A stretch of DNA of 64,000 nt, from assembly GCF_905220565.1 (NCBI RefSeq), contig NC_059396.1, forward strand, positions 15,581,706-15,645,705, written 5' to 3'. The position numbers and the translations under genes are program-made. Each line of letters starts with the position of its first letter. Position 1 is the first letter of the stretch. This document shows positions 44,201-59,200 of the stretch, piece by piece. This DNA is from Melitaea cinxia. Its lineage: Eukaryota; Arthropoda; Insecta; Lepidoptera; Nymphalidae. The notes under the pieces were generated by a model. That model was not told where the DNA came from, did no database searches, and was given only the letters and a program-made list of their open reading frames with translations.

Positions 44201-47200
44201 GAAGTGCAAGAGCTGATACACAGGAATTAATGGAAATTGGTGAAATCCTATTAGAGACAGCGCCCTTACTACAGTCAATGCCCTCTAGTCTCTTTCGCAC
44301 AATTCTTTAAGCCTGAACCTGTGTTCGGTATGTCTAAAACTTGATTGTTGCTGCGCAGTGAGTTTAAGAAATCATCTGAGCATGTGACGTCCTTTTCCAA
44401 TTAAGCGGAAAACATTCAAGAAAAGTAGTCCTTAGTCCGCGAATAGGTTGGATATTTCAACGCTATCCGATAATACCCTTAATCCGTCAGTCATACTTTT
44501 AGGGTAAGCACTAGTACCACCACGTTTCTTCTCTGTATGCGTACATAACAATTTTAGATTTTCTTTGATTTTCACTCTTTGTATTCAAAATAAGTATTAT
44601 ACAATGAGATGGCAAGTTTCTGATAACGCTTACAGTTAACTAATTTTAGCTGAAGGTGATTCATGGGATTACTGTATTTTTGTAACCATGTCTTAAAGTA
44701 TACTTTTCTTTCAAACATCTTATTACCTTGATTTATGTAATGGGATACATCCCCGAATAATTTCATGCAAAAAATTGTAAAACATGTTAACCATTTCATT
44801 AAAATCCACACCCACAAAAGATACTCCCAATTCTGCTTGATGATTAAGATGAAATGCTTAATAACTATTTTATTATTGCATTAAGTTGATTGATCTCCCT
44901 AACTCTAACTAGGTAATGAACCGAAGAATTTATAAATATATATATGAAAGGTTGAAAATGATTAATAAATAAAGATATTATGCCTGATTTAGTAACTAGT
45001 ATGTCATTTTTTAGACCAACTTAAAGAGAGAGATTGACATGACCGCATTTATTATTTTTATTATGATTATTACTATTTTTTAACCACTTAATGTTATTTT
45101 TTTTCTTTCCAATTATATTCACATGTATAATAATCTATATTTGTATAGCTTTATATCATATTTTTTTATGTTAGTATATAATATCGTATGTACTTTAGTA
45201 TTATTACTTTAGAAACACAGTGCACTGTTAAACTATTCATTGTTTTTGCTGCACTGTTTATCACATAAATTGTATCTATTTTTTTTCTGTAAATAAATAA
45301 ATAAAAAAAAAAAAAAATTTTGTACGCCTTTCCCCTATATTGTATGCGTTTTGGGTATTGAAGTCATAAAAAATGTAATTCAAATTGCAAAAAAGATCGT
45401 ATAAGTAAGAAGTAGTACGTTTGTATTTTATTTTTCTGATATATTTACTCACTTTTTTTTTGTGCATATTTAATTTGTTCTAAAAGTAGTGTTAAGAAAA
45501 TTTTAAAATAATGTTTAAGAAGACAAACAAATTAACAGTTAATTTGTTAAAAATGCCACCGATTAATAATTTTAGTTGGGCGTGGGCATATAAAACTAAT
45601 TTATTATACCACTAGAATCCCACCCCAGCTTTCCATGGGTATTTAACAAAAAATTCAAAATAACTTTTTCCCCTAATTTTGTCACCCGCGGATAGTATAG
45701 CTTCCCAACAGTGAAATAATTTTTCGAATGAGTTCGGTAGTTTCGGAGCCTATTCAATGCAAACAAACGAACAATCAATCTTTTCTCTTTATAATATTAA
45801 TATAGATAAGAGTTTGAAAACATTTTATCGCTAACATAAAACTTATTTTTTTTAGCTTACACTGTCGAATAAATAAAATGACTAAATTTGTAAATGCACT
45901 AATTATTGTGTTTACCAGGTGAAATATTTGATATAAAAGTGTCGGGTTCATCGTATACTGTAAGTGTAGAATTAGAGAAGCAAGTCGTCAGATTTCCCGA
46001 CACATATAACACGATGGCAAGACAGCAGACTTTTAAAATAATTAATAAATCTAACCACACGCTAACATACATGTGCATGAAAAACAACAGCGTTTATAAT
46101 GGTTAGAAGTCATATTTTTTTAACTCATTTGTAATAGAAATTGTTAAGACAATTTTTTCACCTATTTTCCATCAATTCGGCACTTTTTGACCTTCTTTTA
46201 ATATGTACTAATTTTATTATCTTAAAATTACAGATAAATTGTAAAAATTAAAAGTATAATGTTTTTTCACATTAAACAAAAAGAGTTATTTGTTTGAAAT
46301 ATTTCATCCAGAATATTTTGAATATACGTGTATTAAAAATTAAATAACAAATATGAGTTTATAAAAAATCTTAGATCGTTTTTTCTGAAAAGTTATGCAA
46401 TTACGTCATCATACAAAAACACAATATGTCCAATAGATGAAAATCAAACTAAATTCACTGATGACTGATTGTATACTATATACTTTTTTTTAATAACTGT
46501 CACCGTTTTGAGACCAAATCATGATCGGTATTATGGATTTAAAATAGGTGTTATACTTTACAAAAAACAGTAGAAAGGTCAATAATGAGCGTCACGTAAC
46601 ATTCGTAGACTGCAGTTTATAACGTAACAGGTCTACGAATTACGCACATTAATAATGTTAAGTGGTTAACTATTACTCAAAAACTTTTGTGATATATAGA
46701 TTTCGAAGATAAAGTCAAATTGGCTACAATATTTTACAATTTCAAACAAAGCGAGTCGGCCAAGTCTAACAAATTGGTTCACTACGATGTGTTGACCAGT
46801 GCTGAGCACGAGCGAGTGTACACGAGGATATTCTACGATGAGATACAGGCTTTAGTTGCGGACGAATCTTTGCAATTTCAGAATACGCACATGTCTGTTG
46901 TACCTATTGTAAGTAGCGAGGTTTGTAATATCTCTAAAAAATATGATGTTTAAAAAAAACTTAACTAAATTAAACTGTTCAAACGTCAAGTAAAACATTT
47001 GTTAATATGACACAATAGATATGAAACGACCATTATTTTTAGATTATATACATTATTTTACTAATTTACATTATACATTAATACATTATTTTAAGAAAGG
47101 AAAGCTATGGCCAAATAAAACAACGGAAGTTACTATCACATTTGCACCTAAAGAAATTGGAGAATTTGAGACGACGGTATATTTAGATGTGGATGGTGTA

Positions 47201-50200
47201 AATGACCGCCTACCACTAAAATTAGTCGGTACCTCGCTACCACCTCATATAACACTGAACTTGGAAACTCTTGATATGGACCGGGTTTATATAAACAAAA
47301 CTTATAATTATGAAATTGTTGCTATGAACAAAGGTTACGTAGATTTGCATAATATTAATTGTAGACTACAAAAAAATTATCATTTTATCATTAGCTCATA
47401 TTGTGTAATTTATGCTCTTCCCGTGGGTGTCGTAAGAGGCGACTAAGGGATAACACAGTTCCACTACCTTCCACCTCACCACTTACCTTGGAACTTAAAA
47501 AACTGTGGTCATCAACCCAGCGTGGTGACTATGGGCAAATTAGCGCGAACTTGGAGAGGCCTATGTCCAGCAGTGGACTGCGATAGGCTGAAGTGATGAC
47601 ATATATAAATATATACATATGTTTCTTAATATTAATCTCTTAATAATATTTTACCGATAAACTGTCACGCAGTTTGGCGGCTTATGAAATTGTACAGTAT
47701 TTTTAGTCCAATAAAGTCCAATTTATTATTTAAAATTAGGACATCGCATAAATTAGATATATATCGCAGTTTCGCCAGTGATAGAATTTATCGCTACTTT
47801 TCTAATGTGTCTGTTGACTGTTTCTGTTGTCTATGTTGTAGACATATATAATATCACCTGCGATGTATAGGTCTGATTCAATCTCTATGTTTAGCCCTTT
47901 CATAAAAAAAAAAACAATAAATTAAGCAGCGCAGTTTTGTAATAAATAAAATATCGTTTCTTAAGAATGATTGATAAGTATATTTTTTTAGCGAACGCGT
48001 TTCCGTTGATATCCTAATCTCTAAGATTAAGCATAGTAAATTTAATGAACAAATGTGCATAATCATATTATTTTCCATTTTAATAGGTCATATTAACGGG
48101 GTGATCGTTTATAAACACGTGGCTCCTTTATTCGGAAGCATTATAAATTGTAATCCTGAAATTCATTGCTTACGACCTGGTGATAAAGGAATGTTTGTTA
48201 TATCATTCTGCAACTCCAATCAAGGACCATTCTTTGAAGAATTGCATTTTGCTATCCGAGAAACTAATGTTGTTATAAAACTTTATTTAAAGTAAGATAT
48301 ACAATATTCAAATAAGTACAACGTATAATAAATTAGGAATGTATCTTCTTGTTTGAAACTTATTATATATATTGCTTAAAATGTTGTTGATTTATTGTTT
48401 TCTAATGTTTACTCGAATTTCAGTTATTATAATGTAACATTTTTTTCAGATTTCATCGCGGTTTACTAAGTTTTTTAGATTCCCGATGTTTTGGATACTT
48501 TAATGCAACCATGGTCACGGGAGATAATAGTTGCTGTTAAGTATCCTTAACTTAATAAGCCGCGATATAATCCGAAAACGTTGTTTCATTATAATGTTAT
48601 TGATTTTTAAGAATATATTTAAAATCAAACTTCTTTACGGACGCTTGACTTGGAGAGTAAGCTAAAAAAGTTTTACTTGAGTGGTGTGATCTAAAGCATA
48701 CTCGTTTTTAATTAATAACAGAATTATTCAATATAGTACTATGAATTTCCTGAGATTTCAGTCTTGGAGTATCTAAGACATATAGAGGTGTATTTTAAGA
48801 TTTAAAAAGTTTTTCCTACACGTCAACATTTGCGAATATTGCCAAAATTATCGTTTCGCAAACACTATTCCTCTCACACTATTCCGGGCATATTAAGATT
48901 TGTTAAACTATTTCTAACGCTTAATGTTTTTCAGGGGCGTTGTTGTATATCCTTCACTGATGTTTAGCAAACCTTGCCTCGATTTTGGAAATGTTAGTCT
49001 TGGTAAGTCGGTGAATATCACAGAAATCTAAATAATATTATTTAGATTTCTGTGGTGAATATACATAACATCAAAATATAAATTTTGTTTGTCTCCACAT
49101 ATCCTGTATTTTACTGTAATTTTATATTTTCTCCATATGTGTTTTAAAGATAAATGTCCGCTTAAAATAAGAACCGAATTAAATTAAAAAAACGAAATTA
49201 GGAGTAATTAGTAGAGTTTCATTAGAAGATCTTTGGCTTTTTGCTCAACCTTTTGAGTTGAAGTCTGCAAATCGTTATTAGAATAATGAAGTTATCTATA
49301 TAAATAAATAAAATGGGAGTGTCTGTTTGTAATATTAAAATAACCGCTTTATACTAAATGCATATGGATGTATACACAGGTATATATAGCAAAATAATAT
49401 ATTTTACAACTTTTGTCTGTCTGTCTGTTTGTTCCGGCTAATTTCTAAAACAGCTGAGCCGATTTTGACGAGACTTCTACTGGCAGATAACTGATGTACC
49501 AAGGAGTGACTTAGGCTACTTTTTATTTATTTATTTATTTATTTATTCAAACTTTATTACACAACTCCAAAAAAAAAAAAAAACAACATAACAACACATC
49601 AAGATAGCACGTTGCGCAAAAGGCGGACTTAAGGCCGTACAGCCTTATCTACCAGTCAACCTTAAGGCGTAAAAAAATAGTAAAAGTAAGTGTTGAGGTA
49701 AAGTTAAGTAAAGAAAAAAGGTAAGGTTAAGTAAAGAGTACTTTTATTTTATAAATTTATTTATTTTATAATTCGGCGAACTGAGTAATAACTTTTTTGT
49801 TAAATTCTATTCTGAAAATAAAATTCTGTAATTAGGTGTACCTAAAACGTTAGAACTGGATGTTATAAATGAATCCCTTGTTCACGTTGACGCGAATGTG
49901 AAGATATCTTCAGACGGGCCTGAAATGCGAAGTATCACGCTAAGAGATTATTCTGTGGCTGACAAACCTAAACCACCGCTACCTCAGTGGCCAAAAGAGT
50001 TTGATATCGAACCACATAAAATCAGTATTGCACCTGAATCTAGCATTTCACTACAGGTACTAAATATTAATTATTGAGATTTTTTTAATTTAATACGGAC
50101 AAATTTGCAGTATAATTAGTAAGTAAATAATATAATTTTAAAGTAATGTCAGGTGCATGATTAATATAACACAATTTAAAATTTTTGGGACTTGAATTTT

Positions 50201-53200
50201 AAGACTCTAATTGCAGAGATTATTACTGTAGATGACTTGTAGGGTAACAAAGAAGAAAAGGAAGCATTTCAATAAATTAAAAACATACGTGCATAAAAAA
50301 ACTTACGTGGTGTTGAAAAATATAAAATAATTGAATATTTTATTTACTTCAAAAAGTAGATATACGTTTATTAAGTTTTAGTTAGTATGCTCTACATGAA
50401 TCGTCCAATTTGTTTATTGATGGTACTTAATTGCAAATCAAAAAATGTTCATTTTGTACTAAGAACAAATCAGTTTTAAAACAAATATTATTATTTTAGC
50501 AACAATTAATGTTCGAGGTGAATAAATCGCTATTTATTTAAATTTAAAGCTTTTTAATGAACGTACCTCTAATAATGCCGAGCACACAGTAAGCTTGTTA
50601 CATCATTATTTTATAGAGAACCCTTGGTTCTATTTTTTTATCAGAAACTGCAATTTATCTAAGTGGAACAGCATTTTATTTGAAAAAAAAACAAAATAAT
50701 AATTACTTATTAAACCTTACTATCAACAATGAATTATAAAATAGTATACGAATAGTAAGAAAATACTAGCATACTAGCATACTTATCTGTAATATTATTG
50801 AATTGTAAGAGCAGGTGACAGAAGAACAGATTGAAGAATACTACAAAAGAATAAATTTAATTTGTAATTGTCAAAAGTGATCCAATCGTATCCACTTATT
50901 CAAACAACGCATTTGGAATTTTAAATATTTTATGCTAGCATATCTTTATACGCTAATTGGAAATATGCTGCAACTATATTTATACCTATCTTCTGCAAGA
51001 ATAATTAATTTGCTTTGCAAACAGTATATTTGATATTTTGTTTTTGTCTACCTTGTGAGAAAAAAATACAAGCAACTATTGATGTTATTTTTCGAAATAT
51101 TTGTGGTGTTACTTTTGATAGTCAATAGTTTTACTTGGTATGAAATATTTTATGTAAAAATGATTTAAACGACGGACTTATATTGCTGGGTAATGTTTTT
51201 TTTGATGTGCAACTAAAAATATCCCTATGTTTATTTTGTAGGTAACATTGACGGCTAACTTAATACGAGCTAATCAGACCTTTCTTGAACTGGAACTGGA
51301 TAAATCTGATAGTCCACCGATAGTTCTTCCAATAACGTTCAACGCCAACATACCCATTATTACTCCGGCTCCGGAGATCAAACTGAGAGCGTGTTTTCTA
51401 GATTTTGCCTACAAGCAGGAGATTCATGTAATATGTAAAGATTTTTGGGGATATTTTACAATGGATGAATCTGAGGTACAGTTTACTGGTAGCTTCCATA
51501 ACATTAAGTATCCAAAAACCTAAAATAATATATTCCAATTGATCACTAATCATTTCGCTAATAAATAAAATAACCTTAAATGTAAAGTTTGCATCATTTT
51601 TATGTATTCATAATTATGTTTTAAAATCTCTTTAAAGTGATTTTTATATAAAAAGGCAGATATGTATAATATATTATTAACTAAGTGAAATACAAGTAAT
51701 TTTGAACTATTTAGACAGAATCCACGTTGGAGGTAGATGTAGCATTAAAAGAAGGACTGATTAAGCCAAACAGTACTCTTGTTCTACCTGTAGCGATAAA
51801 AACGAGCGTTCTCGGAGTTCAAAAACATGTTGTTCGGTAAATTAATTTGTTTATGTCCAAAGTTTAATGTAATATTTATTTGAAAATATCTAAAAGTTGG
51901 TAAAAATTTCTGTTATTAGCCTTTAGGATTATTATTGGCTAGAGGTTTCTTTTAAACTTTCTTTTGCTGCGAAACACTTTTACGTGGATAGCATTACTAC
52001 TACATTTTAGTAGCCCTCATATTGTATCTAATTTTAGAATGATACACATTTCAATTAATGTTTGTTACGCTAAGTTGTCTAATAAAAAAAAAGTAACAAC
52101 TGAGGTAGGGCACAGCAGGAATTTCTTGCTCAAAATATGGAGCAGCCCGACTGGGGTAGTACCTCGACCTTACAGAAGATCACAGCTAAATAATACTACT
52201 TTCAAGCAGTATTGTGTTCCTGTTGGTGAGTAAGGTGACCAGAGCTCCTGGGGGGATTGGGGATTGGGTCGGCAACGCGCTTGCGATGCTTCTGGTGTTG
52301 CAGGCATCTATAAGCTACGGTAATTTCTTACCATCGGGTGAGCCGTACGCTTGTTTGCCGAACTAGTGATATAAAAAAAAAAAAAAAAAAAATTGTTATG
52401 AGGCAAGTCAGCAACATTTTCATGAAAAGAAATAAAAGTATTTGTTTGGCCAAGGTTAAATCTTTTCGGCTCCACGGAGCAAGTGGAAGTATGTCGTATC
52501 TCGGGGTGCGGCGTGCGGCCTATAGTGACGTGCGCACCCGCCGTGTTGCATTGGGGTCAAGTGCGGCTGCTGACAAGGACATATAAGACTCTCACGCTGT
52601 GCAATGATTCCCCAGTCATTGTCAATTTTAAAGTTTCTTTGGTATGGAACTCACCTTTTATTGATAGTATGTTTTTCTTTTGGGTAAAGATGGGATAAGT
52701 AGAATAACAGAATCTTTTTAAATTTGTTAACTTCAGCCTGCTCATGGCTTGATGTAGATAAAAAATGGTTATTTTAGTATTTTGCTATGTATTATCCACG
52801 GCGCGTTGGTGCAGCGGTCATAACTCTGGCTATTGCGCCAGCGGTCGCAGGTTCGATCAGCGCTCACGACAAAATAAAAATGTATTGGCCATGTAGATTT
52901 TTGTCATGGTCTGGGCGTTTGTGCTTGTGCATTGTGTGTTTTCGGACCCCCGACACAGAAAAAAAAATCCTGCTGGGGGCCGTTGAGTGTGAAGCGTTTA
53001 TTTTATTATTTTGTTTCATTTTATTATATATGTTTAATTTTCATAAAATAAAGATATTAAATATTCCATTCCGTTTTTGAATGTTTGGATAGAAATTTTA
53101 TTTATTAACTTAACCTTTTTTCAACCTTAACCACTATCTGCAATTGACACATTCACTTTCAACCTGGCGATCAGCTTAATCGCGATGGAAGATGGCAAAT

Positions 53201-56200
53201 ATCTCCAACAGAAGGACAAATAGAACCGGAATCAGAGACGGAGTTGAATGTAACTCTGTATTTAATAGATGCCGACAGTTATACGAACAAAGCCGTTATA
53301 CAGTTGGAGAAAGTTAAAGACATAGTGAGTTTTGTTCATTTATGTGCAGCTTATTTATTATCAAAATCAAAAATATCTTTATTCATATAGGCTTCCAAAG
53401 TACCTTCGAATCGTCATTTTCAAATTAAAACTTTAACTATTTTTAAAAGTGAAGCTATCACTAGTTCGGAATGCAGATTATGCAGAAAAGAAAAGGCAAG
53501 AAACTACACAGTTACTCTTAAAAAATATATAACTGTGTTTTTATACTAATTTGGTAATATCTTGAATGAAATACAGCGTCACTAAGTCCACACATCTTTA
53601 TCATCTGTGATTCTATGTTCCTGCACTAATTATTAAGCTTTAGCTTTTAATTCCTTTTTAATAAATATGAACTTTAAATTTATTCTCAGACGATTTCAAC
53701 ATCGTTAGTGGAATTTTGTTATACACGCGAATACCATAACCCAAAAAAGAGACGTTTACCTTGCGCAGTCGGAAACAGTTATGAATGTAAAAGGGAATAA
53801 AAGTAAATTATTTGGTTCACACTAAATATAATTCTGAACCAAATATTGTCTAACTACAAATGTCTTCCTTGAGCGAAAATTGAAGCTACCCAAACGTTCG
53901 TTTTCCTGCCCATCAACCGTCAACCGTTATTAAATAAATTATTTATATTTAAATGAAATATTTCACATTCAGGACATAACTTCATTTTTAGTAAACCCCT
54001 CATTTATGTATAATTTCAATGTGTAATTCTCAGCTAGTACCACTATCAGCGACTGGAGTTGGAACGAGTATTATAGTTGGTGATCTTAGAGATAGAGTGG
54101 TACTTGGTCGCCATTTCACAAAAATACCATTAAACTGCAAGGTGATAATAGAGAACTGTGGAACGCGCATGCATGCGCTGGAGTGGAGCGAACATTACAA
54201 AGCTCCTAAAACTAAACAACATGCTAGGTTAGTAGTTGTACAATTTTTTTTTTGTTTATGAATATTATCTACAAGTATATCTTGTAGTTTTGCCTCTTGC
54301 GTCTTCTTCCTATTATTGCTTGAAATAAAACTATAATATGCTGTGTTGTGTTTATTAGCAGTGGATTCTTTAATATGAATCCGCGAATATTTAAAATGGG
54401 ACCAGGAGAAAAAATGGATTTGTCTATAACCGGTTTGTCTCATAAAGTGACGACTGTTAAAGAAATGTGGTACTTAGTGGGAAGTGTAGAAGGCATAAAT
54501 AAGAAAGAGTTGCTTTTGGAGTGTCAGGTCGTTGCAGAATTCGTTGATCCGAAAATTGAAATGTCAGCGTCTGTTATTGAATTTCAATATGACTATGGTC
54601 CATACAGTGAATTTTATAAATTAACAGGTGCTTATTTATAATTGTTTTTGTAATTTGTTTTAATAATTTATAATAAAATAAAATAGTCAGTGAATTGTTT
54701 TAGATTTGGTTACGATTAAGAATGTGTCCAAATTACCCTTGAATTTCGAAATTAGCGTCAAGCCTCCGTTTGCGATTATTCAAAAGTATGGTTCTTACAA
54801 GATTAATCCGGAAGAAGAAGAGTTTTGTGGCTGTGTATGTTACAACGAATCTGATTTAAATATACCAAGTATTTTAAATGAGATTGGACCACGTCAATCG
54901 AAAATGTTTATAGATTACCTAACATCTAAACCAGTTGATCCTTCACGAAAAGGTCCTCTGCACTTCTTTCAAGATATTAACAAAATTAAGTGGGCCTTTA
55001 ATCTTACGCATTTGATAGAGGAGCGCTTAGAAGACCAAGAAGTAATGAAAATTCAGATTTTATTCGACACGACGAAGCATTTGTCACTTAAGTCTCGAGT
55101 GTATTGTGATTTGATGAGAATTAAATTTAAAGGACATAAAAATAAAGTATGCGAATTACGAGAATAAATAATTTTTGTAATCTAACTTCGAAACATCAAT
55201 CTTTTATGTTTTGTAGGATGCCATAAAACTTATAGGAAAGATTAACTTCCCCAACTTATCGGTCCTGTCTCCAAGAGTTGATTTTCAATGTGTTTTAAAC
55301 GGAAGTATTGAAAGTAGAATTATTAAAATTCAAAACGTGACACCCCTTTTGGTTTGTTATAGATTCAACTGGAAGAAATGCAGTATCACATCAATAGTCA
55401 GTATCAGTGTTAACGTTATAAGACAAATTAATTTTTAACTGCCGTCGATGTTGAAAGCATAAATAACTCTTGTATTTAATAGACAATATGTAAGAACTAT
55501 CGTTGTTTATTCACCTTACCTGATAGTAAGCGATTACCGTAGCTTATGGACGCATGAAACATTAAAGTATCGTAAGCACGTTGCCAACCTTACCCTCGAC
55601 CCTCTCCAGGAACTCTGGTCACCTTATTCACTACAGTAGCACTCTACTTGAGAGTAGTATTCATTATTTAACTGTAAGGTTGAGGTACTACATCTCAACC
55701 TTAACCAACTAAAAAAATGTTGGTTATTTTTTATTTATTTATTTTATTTTAAAAATACATATTATTTACGATTTGAATATCTACATAATATTTTATATGG
55801 GAAGCGAGCGCGCTTTGCGGCGCCTGTCTGAGGCTAGCACACACCGCGCGCCCGACCACTAGGTACTTAATATATATCTTTAACATATACATACGGTCGT
55901 CTGTTCTTAAGATATATCCTGCTCAAAATCTGAAATAGCCCGTCTGAGGAAGCACCTCAACCTTACAGGAGATCACAGCTAAATAATACTGCTCTCATGT
56001 AGTCTTGTGTTTCTGTGGTGAGTAAGTCCGCCAGAGCTCCTAGGAATGATTCGGAGTAAGGTCGACAACGCGCTTGCGATGTTTCTGGTGCTCCAACTGT
56101 CTATTGGCCTGTGGTAATCGTTTACCATCAGGTGGGCTGGACGCTTGTTTGCCGATCTAGTAGTATAATCATAATAATAATAATAAAAGAAATATTTATT

Positions 56201-59200
56201 TTCCTAAACAGCCTGATATTTTCAAGACAATAAGTAATATTAGCGTTTACAAGACCTCTACAACAGAAACTCAACGTAGTGGTATGTTCAACTGTTTTAT
56301 TTAGAATGATGAAAATATGTATCTTAAAGGTTCTATGTAATATTATATGTATCAAATCCAATAGATGGAGGAGAACTTCATGAAATTTTAGCGTGTCGAA
56401 CTCCAATGGGATCAACCGTGGGTTTGACTACAGAGAAACACGGTAATGACAGTAAACCGATTATTCAGAATCTAATTGGTATTCATTCTGAAATTCCACA
56501 TGAGAAAAATGATGAAGCAGACTTGTCCAAAAATATTATAATGAAGAAAATTGCACCTATGTTGGATACAAGATATGATTCCCGATTTGAGTGGATATAT
56601 AAATTTCCAAAGGTTAATAAAGTATCGCATGTCAGAATAAATGACGTTTTCCAACTCGTGCCTCATTCTGGAATGTTAAAACCTGATGAAGTACAATATG
56701 TCAACATTATTTTTAGACCAAAATGTAATATAAATGTACGCGCAATTTTAGAATGCGAAGTATTAGGAGGACCACCGGAAAGTATTATCGTTAGTGGTCA
56801 AAGTTCTGAATTACTGTATAAAATAAATAATCATAAAATAAACTTTAAAATTCGTTCCTATAATGAAAATGCTACAGAGAAATTGTTAATAACAAATATA
56901 GCGCAATTGCCGTTTGAATATAAAACGTACGTAAATGAGCCAAGCCTAAAAAATAATCTGTACAGTAGGATTATCGACATAGTGCCCTCTGAACAAGTAT
57001 TAGAACCAGAACAGGAAACAGAAATTAAAATTGAAATGAGACCCGGTGTAATGGGTTATTTCCACCGAATATTTATTTTAGAAATTGGCCATCTCCCTAT
57101 ATTACCAATTGAAGTTTTTGGATGGGGAGTGATTCCACAAGTGTATTTATCTTTACCAAGACCAGATATTTTACAGGTTAACTATTTGCAATTTAAATCA
57201 TCTAATAAATGAAATGATTTGTTACTTTTACTTCTTCAACTCAAATTTCAGCTCGATGATGAATTGGGTTATCAAGCAATACCTACACTCACGTCTGATT
57301 ATTTGGAAGCTATTCATGAAGTATTTTCTAAGTGTGCATCGGAACATTTGAATACACCTTTAGTAGAGGAATGCTTTGAAGATCCACATTTTCAATATGA
57401 TTGGCATATATGTTCTGCTTGGGTAAATATTTAAAAAATTGTTTAAATATATTAAATAATCTAACATCACATTTATGTTTAAAATATTTTTTATTGATGA
57501 TAAATTAAAGTTGTCACTTTATTTAATTTTGCGTCTATCAGCTAAAATAATAAAGATGGTAATACAAATATTGCTTTTGAGTTTTCGCATTTATTGAATG
57601 ATTTCAAGACGTTGAAAAAATTATGTTGATAACGTAGGCACTTATTTAGGCGTTTTTTTATTTCAGGATGCATATCCTTCTATTATGGACATAGAATTGT
57701 CGATAGAAAGAATGCTAGCTACAAATTATATAACTTTACACCAAGAATTAATAAACACATTACAGACAACTTCAAAAATCGGACCCATTCCTGGTTTTAG
57801 CACGATACCTTACATGATTGACTATGGTGTTGTAATAACTGGTAGCACAGTAAGTTTATCTTTATTTAAACAATAAAGTGCTGTTTATTTTAATTTAGAT
57901 CGCAACTGAACACAAATCATAAATATATTTTATAACGGACTCACTAACGTAAACATTTTTGTTTACTAAAATACATTTTTTCATGTTTTTTTTGGCTAAG
58001 TTGTTGTGAAAATTGCAACTAAAATTAAAATTCTTTTTAGTGTAAATATGCTCTTATATTATAGATTCAATGTAGTATTGAAGTTATTAACTATGGGCCT
58101 ATAGTTACAAAGTTGCATATTGCAAAAGGAACGTATATTCCATCTTGGTTAGGATTAAAGCTATGTGGAAAATTGAGTCCCGGAGAAAGAGGAAAGCTTG
58201 AAGTTACATTTGCTCCAACATCAGCCGATATCACTGAGTTGGAGCAAAATGTCGAAACATCCTTTAATATAGAGGTAAATATCGTTAACGTACCTTTTTT
58301 TTTTTTTTATCAAATTGGTATAAATGGAATAGATCCCATAGACCTATCTTATTCGATATATTAATTTATCTGCCTAATTATTTATGGTAAAATATGAAAC
58401 ACTTATTACAAATTTCTATTATTTAGTTGTTTTTTTGATATCGGGATAAATCAATTAATTTAATTTAATTCGTCACTCTCCAAAGAATAAGAAACAAAGA
58501 AAATATGGATGCACTAAATATACCATTTATGTCTACATATTCTTACATTTTTATTATTTATTCTAAAAGGTTCCTTATGGAGTGACGATCCCAGTTCGGA
58601 TTAAAGCTTTATGCGCAGTACCTTACTTAGCATCAAACGTCAACGAAATTGATTTTGGTTCAGTTAGATGTGGTGACAAAGTTGTATGCTCCATTTCTTT
58701 AAAAAATGTGTAAGACCACTCAGTCAATCTTAAAAAAATATATATATACATTGAATTACAATTATGACATTAGCTAATTTTAATACTTTAAAAAAAATGT
58801 CACGAAACGCAGATAAAAATTAAAATTTTTAGTGGAAAACCGACGTGCATCTGGTTTGTGACCTTAAAACTGAAATCTCCCGGATCCAACGTTATGACTG
58901 TTTATGATAGTTCTGGAAAATATGAACCTGGTGAAGGAGGCTGGTTAAGTATTGCTTTTAAGCCTACAATAGAGGTAATGTGTTTTATATTTACATTATT
59001 TTTTTTTTTGAAGATACCAAGGAAATATTAGCAAAAAAATACTGATAGTAATAATCGTTCCGTTTTCAGATGCTGTATGAGGGTATATTGATATTTAAAT
59101 TTCATATGAACCCCAACAGATTAATCATACCCATAACTGGTCAAGGCATTGTACCTCAAGTGCACATTATTGGACCGAATGTCAGCTTCCCACCGACACT

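Larger units (their letters stand above)
41714..45336. mobile_element. DNA transposon remnant in HYDIN intron 5 (pogo-like)
   Basis: A perfect 20-bp inverted repeat, GGGGAAAGGCGTACAAAATT at 41714-41733 and its reverse at 45317-45336, bounds this stretch. Inside, 42345-42470 encodes a decayed Cys-rich C-terminal segment (YYDDCYSRSKPKEV, LKCMSCKRWAHASHADIPQK) like the PHD-type tail of some pogo-like transposases, with a stop and a lost Cys. Later insertions include a Helitron-like piece (42672), a foldback MITE (43061-43380) and a LINE tail (43985). Confidence 0.55.

Noticed and set aside
48450..48540. A possible extra HYDIN exon after TTTTTTCAG
   Set aside because: Exons 9 and 10 already join in phase and the extra sequence has early stops.
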